The notes under the pieces: model-generated
Databases searched by the model: none
What the model saw: only the letters and a program-made list of their open reading frames with translations
What the model was told of the DNA's origin: nothing
Part shown: positions 37,140-44,128 of the stretch, piece after piece
Layout of the letters: each line of letters starts with the position of its first letter
Position numbering within the stretch: the first letter of the stretch is position 1
Translations under genes and position numbers: made by a program
Source: Okeania sp. SIO2B3
Lineage (GTDB): Bacteria; Cyanobacteriota; Cyanobacteriia; Cyanobacteriales; Microcoleaceae
Assembly: GCF_010672525.1 (NCBI RefSeq)
Contig: NZ_JAAHGH010000058.1
Coordinates: forward strand, 1-44,766
DNA length: 44,766 nucleotides
Direction of reading: 5' to 3'

Positions 37140-37918
37140 GTAGCTTGAGTAATATTGGCAATTTAATGCACCTATATATGTACAAAATTGAACCAGGAAA
37201 TGGCACAGATGCTCCAGAATTTATCATTTCAGCAACAGCAAAAGCTCTCAATGAAAGTGGTGGCAGAAACTGGGTACCTGTAATTGTCAAAGAATTGGAA
37301 CAGAATAAATATAAAGTAATTGGTAACTCTTTTATTTTTGCCGTAGCTGAAGCTGCTGGTTTAGAAAAAGTTTGGTGTGTTATTGCTGATGAAAGTGAAG
37401 AAACTGAAAAAATTAGCAAAATTTTGTCTGGGGAAAAAATACCACAAATAAATCTTTCAACCGCCACGAGAGACGAAATTAAAATAGCACTTCAATACTT
37501 AATTGAAAAACCAGACAGTCAACTTAAAGGAGTCAAACTAGCAGTAGCCACAAATCGTATTGATGAAGCACCACGTCAATATTGGAAAGATTTTAAACCC
37601 ATCACAAAATTAGGATGTGGAATTACAACAGCTAAAGTTAATGCTTTAAAAGAAGTATTTTATCTGACTCCCCAACCAATACCCGAACCTGAAAAAGTAA
37701 ATCTTTCCACTGCTACAAAAGACGAAATTCAAGCAGCACTTCAATATTTAATCGAAAAGCCAAATAGTCAACTTAAACAAGTTGAATTAGTAAAAGCGAC
37801 AGAACGTATTGCTGAAGCTCCACGTCAGAATTGGAAAAGTTTAGAACCAATTACAAAATTGAAGTGTGGAATTGGGAAAGCTAAGATTAATGTTTTAAAA
37901 GAAATATTTTATCTATAG
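37136..37918 (+). CDS. ParB-like domain protein with two 73-residue C-terminal repeats
   Basis: A 260-residue protein whose ATG overlaps the stop of the ParA fusion (ATGA). Residues about 10-85 look like a ParB/sulfiredoxin-type domain (NWVPVIVKELEQNKYKVIGN, then FAVAEAAGLEKVWCVIAD), but the GERR motif of ParB CTPases is replaced by GNSF. Residues 105-177 and 188-260 are two copies of one module (LSTATKDEIQAALQYLIEKP ... APRQNW ... CGIGKAKINVLKEIFYL) that could be helix-hairpin-helix-like at NLSTAT and GIGKAK. The copies are about 75 percent identical, a recent internal duplication. It is the natural partner of the upstream ATPase; no parS-like site is evident. Function unknown. Confidence 0.8.
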   Translation: MSSLSNIGNLMHLYMYKIEPGNGTDAPEFIISATAKALNESGGRNWVPVIVKELEQNKYKVIGNSFIFAVAEAAGLEKVWCVIADESEETEKISKILSGEKIPQINLSTATRDEIKIALQYLIEKPDSQLKGVKLAVATNRIDEAPRQYWKDFKPITKLGCGITTAKVNALKEVFYLTPQPIPEPEKVNLSTATKDEIQAALQYLIEKPNSQLKQVELVKATERIAEAPRQNWKSLEPITKLKCGIGKAKINVLKEIFYL

Positions 37919-38174
37919 GATAATGATGAAGCGAATCAGGGGAAATGTTTTTCCCACTGCTCCCTATTCCCTGATATAGAATTTGAGTAATTAATTATCG
38001 TATGATTTGAGAAGTTAGGAATCATCATAAATTAGCTAAATATCATTTATCTGCATTTTTATAAAACCTTGTCCTTAAGGATAGGGTTTAAGCAAATATA
38101 CATCTGAACTAAAATTATTTAATTTCCCTGATTATTCATAACATTATTTTTTTATCCTTGGTACTAGAGGTCAT

Positions 38175-38280
38175 TTCAGTTATCAGTTATCAGTACCTCT
38201 GCAATAAGGAGGCTTGACATAAGGAATATTCTATTTTTTTTATCCCTTTAAAAGGGGAGACTTTAGACCATAATTTTTCG
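38175..38280 (-). mobile_element. R1 element copy D (heptamer-tailed)
   Basis: On the minus strand it begins after TTAC (complement of 38281-38284) with CGAAAAATT, ATGGTCTAAAGTCTCCCC and a CCCCTTTTAAAGGG hairpin. It ends with GAGGTACTGATAACTGATAA and CTGAA. It is 106 bp. The heptamer (TAACTGA) differs from those of copies A-C. Confidence 0.75.
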
Positions 38281-38414
38281 GTAAAAATGTCAAGACTAGA
38301 ACTACTGAAAAATTAATTCATAAGAGGGGAAATTGACTTAAGACAATTTGATGAAAGTAGGTTTTATTTCCCAGCAAATATTTTATACAGATAGTAGGAA
38401 TAATCAGAAAGAAT

Positions 38415-38532
38415 AGGTGCATATAAATTTTGAATAAAGCAAAAAAATATCGCTTTTAGGCAACAGGCAACAGGGAATAAAGAATAGGGAATATATAGTA
38501 AAAAAGTATTTTTTCAAATATGAGATTCACCC
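38415..38532. repeat. R6 MITE copy 2, 8-bp duplication GAAAGAAT
   Basis: It is flanked by GAAAGAAT at 38407-38414 and 38533-38540. The ends AGGTGCATATAAAT and CAAATATGAGATTCACCC match copy 1 at 29204-29324. Confidence 0.85.
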
Positions 38533-38605
38533 GAAAGAATAACCATAAAAAGTTACTACAGCAAGAATTAAAGCCTTCAGAATGATGAATTTTAAAACTT
38601 AATTA

Positions 38606-38752
38606 GAGGATTGGATATATACAGGATTAATTGATAGTAAAATTTTTATTCAGTTATTAGATAAATTCAATCTAGATTTATCTATATCTACGGTAATGAT
38701 TATAGATATATTTCCAATTAATCTCGCCGATCAAATGAATGAAAAATGGTAG
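38606..38752 (+). pseudogene. IS630-family transposase fragment
   Basis: A 48-codon open stretch reading EDWIYTGLIDSKIFIQLLDK and STVMIIDIFPINLADQMNEK resembles the DDE-domain block of IS630/Tc1-mariner-type transposases, where a conserved Asp sits in VIIDNASIH-like context. There is no start and nothing readable on either side, so only a scar remains. A full-length relative could supply transposase to the TA-flanked MITEs here. Confidence 0.65.
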
Positions 38753-38946
38753 TGGTGCGTTAGTCTTGCATAGTAATGGTAGATGGGAATGAACAACGGC
38801 ACTTCATGGGAGCAAGATACTAACAAGGGAGCAAGATGTTCCCACTGTTTTTGTACTTGACCAAAATAATTACAATAAACCACCATTGAAAATGCACCAC
38901 CACCACATTTTCTACCTAATCAATATCAACTAGAAATTTGCTATAA

Positions 38947-40515
38947 ATGCTCGACCAAAACAAAGCACCAATAATTCAAACTCTCAAAAATCTTACCCAA
39001 AAATTTCATGCTCCTTTCTACGCACCAGGACATAAACAAGGAAAAGGCATTCCACAAGCACTTAATGACTTATTAGGTAAAAAAGTATTTCTAGCAGACT
39101 TACCAGAATTACCAGAATTGGATAACTTGTTTGCCCCAGAAGGTGTAATTCAAGAAGCTCAAGAATTAGCAGCAGAAACTTTTGGAGCATTACAAACCAA
39201 ATTTCTAGTCAACGGTTCAACTACAGGAATTATCGCTGGAATACTAGCTACTTGTGGTAATGGAGACAAAATTATTTTGCCTCGGAATATTCATCAGTCA
39301 GTAATTTCTGGGCTAATTATATCCGGAGCAATTCCGATTTTTATCCATCCTGAATATGACTCAGATTGGGATATTGCTCTGAGTTTCACCCCTGAATCTA
39401 TTGCCCAAACCTTAGCAAAACATCCAGATGCCAAAGCAGTGATGGTAATTTATCCTACCTATCATGGTGTCTGTGGAGATATTGCAGCGATCGCCCAAGA
39501 AGTCCACAAATATAATATTCCCTTATTAGTAGATGAAGCTCACGGTCCACATTTTGCTTTTCATCCAGAATTACCAACTCCAGCATTAGTTGGTGGAGCA
39601 GATTTAACAGTACAATCTATTCATAAAGTATTGGGGGCAATGACTCAAGCCTCTATGTTGCACCTTGGCAGTCAGCGCATAGACTCCTACCGACTCAGCC
39701 AAGCCCTACAAATGCTACAGTCTAGTAGTCCAAATTATTTACTTTTGGCATCTCTAGATGCTGCCCGCCAACAAATGGCTTTGTTTGGTCAAGAACTAAT
39801 GAGTCAGACTTTAGAATTAGCTAGGGATGCTAGAAATAGAATTAGTCAACTGCCAAATTTTTCAGTATTTGACAAAGAAAGAAGAAGCTTGACTAGCTCA
39901 CCAGGAAATTCAGACTTATCAACTAGTGAGGGGAAAAGATTACCTTTCTTGATAAAAGGCAGAAAAGTTGATGAAAGTTATATCAATTCTGGGTTTTTTG
40001 CTCTTGACCAAACCAGATTAACAATAAAAGTCTCTGATATTGGTTTGAGCGGGTATGAAACTGATGAAATTTTACATCAGAAATTAGGTGTTACCTGTGA
40101 GTTACCAAGTTTCAAAAGTCTGACATTCATTATTTCTCTGGGAAATACAAAAGCAGATATCGACCAGTTAATAGATGCTCTAGTAAATTTAGCAGAGCAA
40201 AATTGTAGAAATAAATTTAACCAGCTCACTGACTTTAAGACAGAAATTGACGATTATCTAATTAATTCCTCAATTCCTTTATCTCCCAGAGATGCCTTCT
40301 TTGCCCAGAAAGATTATTTGCCCATAGAAAAATCTTTAGGTTGTATCAGTGCTGAACTTATTTGTCCCTATCCACCAGGTATTCCAGTGTTAATGCCTGG
40401 TGAAATTATTGCGCAACAGCATTTGAAAATACTTGAACAAGTCCGAGCATTGGGTGGGATAATAACTGGATTTAGTGACCCAACTTTCAAAACTATTAAA
40501 GTGTGTAGATATTAG
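38947..40515 (+). CDS. Orn/Lys/Arg decarboxylase-type PLP enzyme (aminotransferase-fold)
   Basis: A 522-residue cytoplasmic enzyme. N-terminal FYAPGHKQGKG and NGSTTGIIAGILA are family signatures; LLVDEAHGPHF supplies the PLP-pyridine aspartate and SIHKVLGAMTQ the PLP lysine. The C-terminal domain (SPRDAFFAQKDYLPIEKSLG, YPPGIPVLMPGE) is also present. The family decarboxylates arginine, ornithine or lysine for polyamines; sequence alone does not fix the substrate. Residues about 310-353 (KERRSLTSSPGNSDLS and following) form an extra segment between ISQLPNFSVFD and DQTRLTIKVSD that I do not expect in relatives. The stop overlaps the ribosome-binding site of the next gene. Confidence 0.92.
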   Translation: MLDQNKAPIIQTLKNLTQKFHAPFYAPGHKQGKGIPQALNDLLGKKVFLADLPELPELDNLFAPEGVIQEAQELAAETFGALQTKFLVNGSTTGIIAGILATCGNGDKIILPRNIHQSVISGLIISGAIPIFIHPEYDSDWDIALSFTPESIAQTLAKHPDAKAVMVIYPTYHGVCGDIAAIAQEVHKYNIPLLVDEAHGPHFAFHPELPTPALVGGADLTVQSIHKVLGAMTQASMLHLGSQRIDSYRLSQALQMLQSSSPNYLLLASLDAARQQMALFGQELMSQTLELARDARNRISQLPNFSVFDKERRSLTSSPGNSDLSTSEGKRLPFLIKGRKVDESYINSGFFALDQTRLTIKVSDIGLSGYETDEILHQKLGVTCELPSFKSLTFIISLGNTKADIDQLIDALVNLAEQNCRNKFNQLTDFKTEIDDYLINSSIPLSPRDAFFAQKDYLPIEKSLGCISAELICPYPPGIPVLMPGEIIAQQHLKILEQVRALGGIITGFSDPTFKTIKVCRY

Positions 40516-40528
40516 GAGAATTGTCAAA

Positions 40529-42027
40529 ATGACTAATTACCGTCGCATCGTGGTTTGGGTAATGTCAGTGCTAGTAGCATTGACCTGCTTGAACATAAGT
40601 CCATCAAAGGCGATCGCCGCCGAGACCAACTTAGTAGTTAATGGCAGCTTTGAAGAACCAGTTGTCGAATATGTATCCTTTGAAAACCCAATTCCAGGTT
40701 GGGATATATCCGAAAGTGTCGCAGTTGAAATGCGTCGTCCATTTACCGAAAAATTGGGTTTAAAGCCTCGCCCTTGTAGGGCGACTTTTTATTTTTATGT
40801 TAAGTCAATTGAATATATGCTATAGTGTTATTAGTTGCCGGGGGGCACGCCTCCTCCGGAGGAGCTACGAATTGCGGAAACTCGTGCGCGGACGTGGAGG
40901 GAAGCGTTAGGCTACCGCCAAGGAAGCAGCACCCTGTGTTAGCGACAGCTATGCGAAGCAAAACGTCAACCCGCCGAGGAGCTACGGCTTAGTAGGAATC
41001 CCCGCGCCTTTAGGCCGGGGAGGATGTCAAAGCAGATGCCTATGATGGGGAACAATTTATAGAACTTGATGGCACAACATTTTTTTTGAATGGACTAACT
41101 AGAATTTCTCAGGATATTCCTACTCAAGAAGGTCAGACCTATAAACTCAGTTTTGCATTCTCCCCCGTCCCTGGTGTTTTAGATAACAAACTAAATGTGT
41201 ATTGGCAAAATGAATTGGTCGTTGCTCTAGATGAAAGTGGTGAAGGTCTATCTAAGAATGACTGGCAGGTTCATGACTATTGCCTTGAAGCCAATAGCAC
41301 TAATACTATCCTGAGCTTTGATAATCTCAATGAAACACCTGACGATCAGGGTAGTTACCTTGATGCAGTTAGTGTAGTGGCAAATTCCCCTGAATGTTCC
41401 CCCGAGAAAGGAAATATTATAGTTTCTGGCGATTCAAACGTCATTAATTATGCTTTAGGGACTTCTAACTATACTATTGTTCCAGGTAACAAACAGTTCT
41501 TCACTAACATTTTAGGGAGTGGAGATAGTGTTGTGATCGAACAAGGATATAATGCTGGAGCGGCCTCTCATGCGAACCAAGGTATTGCCCTTAGCAATTT
41601 CTACAAGAATTTGGGAGCAAGCTCTGAATTCATAACTACTCCTCTAAATACTGGTGCGTTGACTGGAGTTGACTTATTTATTAGCATCCTTCCTAATAAC
41701 AGTTTCCAATCTGGTGAATTGTCAGAAATTGGTGGCTTACTAAATCATGGAGGTACAGTTCTGTTTGTGGGAGAGCACTCAGGCTTTAAATCTTATAACG
41801 AAAACATCAACTCTGCACTAGAAGAGATGGGAAGTACAATGAGGATAATTGGAGCTAATCTCAGAGGTACAGCTAGAGGTTCGCAAATTGCTAATCACCC
41901 CTTCACAGCAGATGTTTCATCTTTTCAATATGCAGCAGGATCTAAGGTAGAGAATGGAACAGCTTTAATTTATCACACTGATAATACATCACCAATTGTT
42001 GCTGTAGAGGAGATATCAGCAGAATAA
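40529..42027 (+). pseudogene. DUF642-like secreted protein gene split by a transposon
   Basis: The first part (40529-40746) encodes a signal peptide (VVWVMSVLVALTCLN, cleavage after AIA) and the DUF642 opening NLVVNGSFEEP and PIPGWDIS. An IS608-like element (40747-41030) follows. The second part (41031-42027) continues ADAYDGEQFIELDGTT, then SQDIPTQEGQTYKLSF and a second domain (SVVIEQGYNAGAASHANQGI, GGTVLFVGEHSGF) of unknown type. Removing the element exactly gives MRRPFTADAYDGEQFIELDG in one frame of 404 residues. The protein is predicted to be exported and probably binds carbohydrate, as DUF642 proteins do. As it stands translation stops inside the element at about 98 residues. AGGAG precedes the ATG, 13 bp after the decarboxylase gene. 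Confidence 0.85.
40747..41030 (+). mobile_element. 284-bp IS608-like element interrupting the DUF642 gene
   Basis: It is inserted directly 3' of TTAC (40743-40746) and ends GGATGTCAA (41030); no target duplication is needed, as for IS200/IS605 transposition. The left end CGAAAAATTGGGTTTAAAGC and a TCGCCC/GGGCGA hairpin resemble the R1 family, while the right end CCCCGCGCC...GGCCGGGG plus ATGTCAA resembles tnpB-element right ends. The interior contains small dispersed repeats (CCTCCTCCGGAGGAGCTACG at 40851) and no tnpB. Confidence 0.85.
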
Positions 42028-42099
42028 GGTTGATTAACAGTATCAGATTGATTGAACATACTCTGACCTATCTACCTTAGCTAGTTGGAGTTTTGGCAT

Positions 42100-42337
42100 G
42101 GTTATAACTGGCTCAAGTAGTCTAACTAGAGTTTCTGAATTGATTGCTAAAGTGAATGGAGAAAAAACTAATACAGTCTTGAGTAAAACCACTCTGAAAG
42201 TAAGCTCACAGCTAGATTTCGGTCTATGCCGAGTAGTATAGAAGTCTGCCCTTCAGGCTTTAAGCAAATGTGGATTTATCCCAAATGGGGGTGGACTAAC
42301 CACAGAATCCAGGGTGTTTCAACCCCTGGAGATGTCA
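42100..42337 (+). mobile_element. tnpB 3' tail and right-end remnant
   Basis: The segment contains TTGAGTAAAACCACTCTGAA (42179 on), identical to a stretch in the element 7783-8247. It is followed by a hairpin CCAGGGTGTTTC...CCCCTGG and terminal ATGTCAA (42337). I interpret it as the right end of the same IS608-like group; the upstream limit is uncertain. Confidence 0.55.
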
Positions 42338-42396
42338 ATCCTGTCCTTTCCTTGAGCAGGAATCAAATCCTCAGTTAAATATTAAGCATAAATATT

Positions 42397-42535
42397 AGAC
42401 TTGTCGCTTTATAACTTAAAAAATCCTCAAAACCCTTGATATGTAAGGATTATAGCTATCAAAAATATAAAACAGCTAGAATTATTACTCTGCCTGAGTT
42501 TGAGCGATTTTTTCCCTCTATTTAGCGACAAGTCT
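42397..42535. repeat. 139-bp MITE with AGACTTGTCGCT ends
   Basis: The terminal repeats AGACTTGTCGCTTTAT / ATTTAGCGACAAGTCT are inverted, with ATT on both outer sides. It lies at the truncated 3' edge of the tnpB pseudogene. Confidence 0.8.
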
Positions 42536-42687
42536 ATTGACTCTCACCAGACACTGACCATCTGCTACTGGGGTCAAGTTTAACTGTAATTGTAGTTGGT
42601 ACACAACCAAGTGGTAGTTGCCTGCTCCATCTAATTGATAATGGTTCAAGAAATTTTGCTAGATAGACTTGACCATCTTTCCACTTA

Positions 42688-42788
42688 CAGCGCTTTTCAG
42701 ATGGATGAACCACATCGTCATAACCAAAACCTTGTAGGGGCGAACGGCCGTTCGCCCCTACTGTGGTCTATCGAAATGAAAACCGCTG
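42688..42788. repeat. 101-bp TA-flanked MITE inside the tnpB pseudogene
   Basis: CAGCGCTTTTCA and TGAAAACCGCTG are terminal inverted repeats flanked by TA on both sides. The core is the palindrome GGGGCGAACGGCCGTTCGCC. Removal with one TA joins GCATTTAAGTGG, i.e. AFKW, as expected in TnpB. The TA duplication suggests an IS630/Tc1-like mobiliser. Confidence 0.85.
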
Positions 42789-42878
42789 TAAATGCGGACG
42801 AGCGTAAATTCAGCACTACCACCCGGCGCGCTTTTTCTTAAAGTTGGGATATTTTGCACGTCCACTAAAAAAGTTAGT

Positions 42879-42899
42879 GTTTGCGCAGCATTCCGCAGG
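42879..42899 (-). repeat. 21-bp very small dispersed repeat inside the tnpB pseudogene
   Basis: On the minus strand it starts CCTGCGGAATG and ends GCGCAAAC. It sits between LQTAF and TNFFSGR of the TnpB frame, adding exactly seven codons. It is the same unit as 22183-22203. Confidence 0.85.
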
Positions 42900-42931
42900 A
42901 AAAGCAGTTTGTAGATGTCTCAAGCCTTGCT

Positions 42932-43147
42932 TTCATTAATGGATAATGGATAATTGATAATTACCTCGGGTTTTAACCGCTACGGAATTGAATATAAGGA
43001 ATATTTTCTTTTCTTGGTCGATTGGATATGGCGCAGGTTTCGGAGCCATCCCACCCTACGGGAAGCTCCGCTACGACCGCTTTTTTTCCCCTTAAAAGGG
43101 GAGGCTCCAAAGTGCGAATTATTTAATTATTAATTATTAATTATTCG
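42932..43147 (-). mobile_element. R1 element copy B inside the tnpB pseudogene
   Basis: On the minus strand it follows CCATTAC and begins CGAATAATTAATAATT; it ends with ATTATCA/ATTATCC heptamers and ATTAATGAA. Joining the flanks gives CCATTACAGCAAGGCTTGAG, i.e. PLQQGL, the normal TnpB sequence. This fixes both ends of the element at single-base resolution. Confidence 0.9.
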
Positions 43148-43440
43148 GTAATGGGACGCTACTGACTTCTGTGAGGAAATCTAAATCTTCCTGCTTTTTC
43201 CAGTGAGTCAGCATAGCAGAAGTTTGCTTATACCCTACTCGCTCTTTATTTTCATACCAAGCTTGAGTTCTAGCAGCTAAAGCTTTGTTGTAGATCAGTC
43301 GAACACAGCCTAAAGTCCTCCTCAACAGGTTTTCCTGCTCTGGAGTAGGATAGAACCTAAACTTGTAAGCTTTTTCAACCATTTACTGCTTGCTAATTCT
43401 AGATTGAAATTTTAACATATTCTGTGTAAAACCACAACAT

Positions 43441-43506
43441 TGATTGGCATTCCCATCCCTCCGCTCCCGATCTGCGGAGAGCGCGGGTATAAATGCCAAC
43501 ATTTAG
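43441..43506 (-). mobile_element. Left end of the tnpB pseudogene's element
   Basis: On the minus strand, TTTAT then CTAAATGTTGGCATTTATAC and the hairpin CGCTCTCCGC...GCGGAG closing with AATGCCAA. It is almost the same as the left end at 21238-21296. Confidence 0.75.
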
Positions 43507-43518
43507 ATAAACTAATAT

Positions 43519-44121
43519 ATGTCCTCTCCACTTTGGCCTTATGTTACTCCAGGTATCTCCGATGACCTATTTGAACGTTTGCCTGGCATTCCCATGAGTA
43601 AGCGAGAAGTCCGCTTACTGTTAATATCTTATTTACGATTACAATCAGACTCTATTGTTTGGGATATTGGGGCAGGAACAGGAACTATTCCCGTCGAAAC
43701 AGGTCTAATATGTCCTCAAGGCCGAATTATTGCCGTAGAAAGGGATGAAGAAGTAGCAAATTTAATTCGGAGAAATTGCGATCGCTTCGGAGTAGAGAAT
43801 GTCACAGTAGTCGAGGGTAGTGCTCCTGAATGTCTAGATAGTTTAACCGAAGCGCCCAGTCGTGTCTGTATAGAGGGAGGTCGTCACATCAAGGCCATAC
43901 TCCAAGAAGTTTGGAAAAGATTGTTACCCCAAGGTCGAGTCATCGCCACTGCTGCTAATCTAGAAAGTCTTTATGCTATTTCTGAAAGTTTTGCTGATTT
44001 ACAGGTTCGCAATGTAGAAGTAGTTCAACCTGCACTTAATCGTTTAGAGACCAGAGGTATACATCAAACCTTTGCAGCAATTAATCCCATATTTATCCTT
44101 AGTGGTGAGAAAATAGACTGA
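43519..44121 (+). CDS. cbiT: CbiT-type precorrin-6B C15 methyltransferase (decarboxylating)
   Basis: A 200-residue SAM-dependent methyltransferase of CbiT length. The start PYVTPGISDDLFERLPGIPM and SKREVRLLLISYL is the conserved CbiT N-terminus, and WDIGAGTGTIPVE (48-60) is the SAM-binding loop, followed by AVERDEEVANLIRRNCDRFG. The enzyme methylates C15 of the corrin ring and removes the C12 acetate carboxyl during cobalamin (pseudocobalamin in cyanobacteria) synthesis. No other cob gene is adjacent and no cobalamin riboswitch is seen; transposon ends flank it on both sides (43441-43506, 44129 on). ATG 43519 has no strong ribosome-binding site. Confidence 0.93.
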   Translation: MSSPLWPYVTPGISDDLFERLPGIPMSKREVRLLLISYLRLQSDSIVWDIGAGTGTIPVETGLICPQGRIIAVERDEEVANLIRRNCDRFGVENVTVVEGSAPECLDSLTEAPSRVCIEGGRHIKAILQEVWKRLLPQGRVIATAANLESLYAISESFADLQVRNVEVVQPALNRLETRGIHQTFAAINPIFILSGEKID

Positions 44122-44128
44122 ATTTTAC

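Larger units (their letters stand above)
42536..43382 (-). pseudogene. tnpB pseudogene broken by nested insertions
   Basis: The N-terminus from ATG 43382 is normal TnpB (KAYKFRFYPTPEQENLL, NKALAARTQAWY) up to EVSSVPL, where element 42932-43147 interrupts. Beyond it the gene resumes QQGLRHLQTAF. A 21-bp repeat (42879-42899) then adds PAECCAN before NFFSGRAKYPNFKKKR. After small indels a second element (42688-42788) interrupts, then AFKWKDGQVYLAKF and SIRWSRQLPLG...VPTTITVKLDPSSRW continue. The RuvC and zinc domains are missing beyond 42536. It is a dead gene whose insertions can be peeled off in order. The left end of its element is at 43441-43506. Confidence 0.88.

Noticed and set aside
42635-42841. 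68-codon plus-strand frame
   Set aside because: It is antisense to the tnpB pseudogene and crosses the 101-bp MITE.
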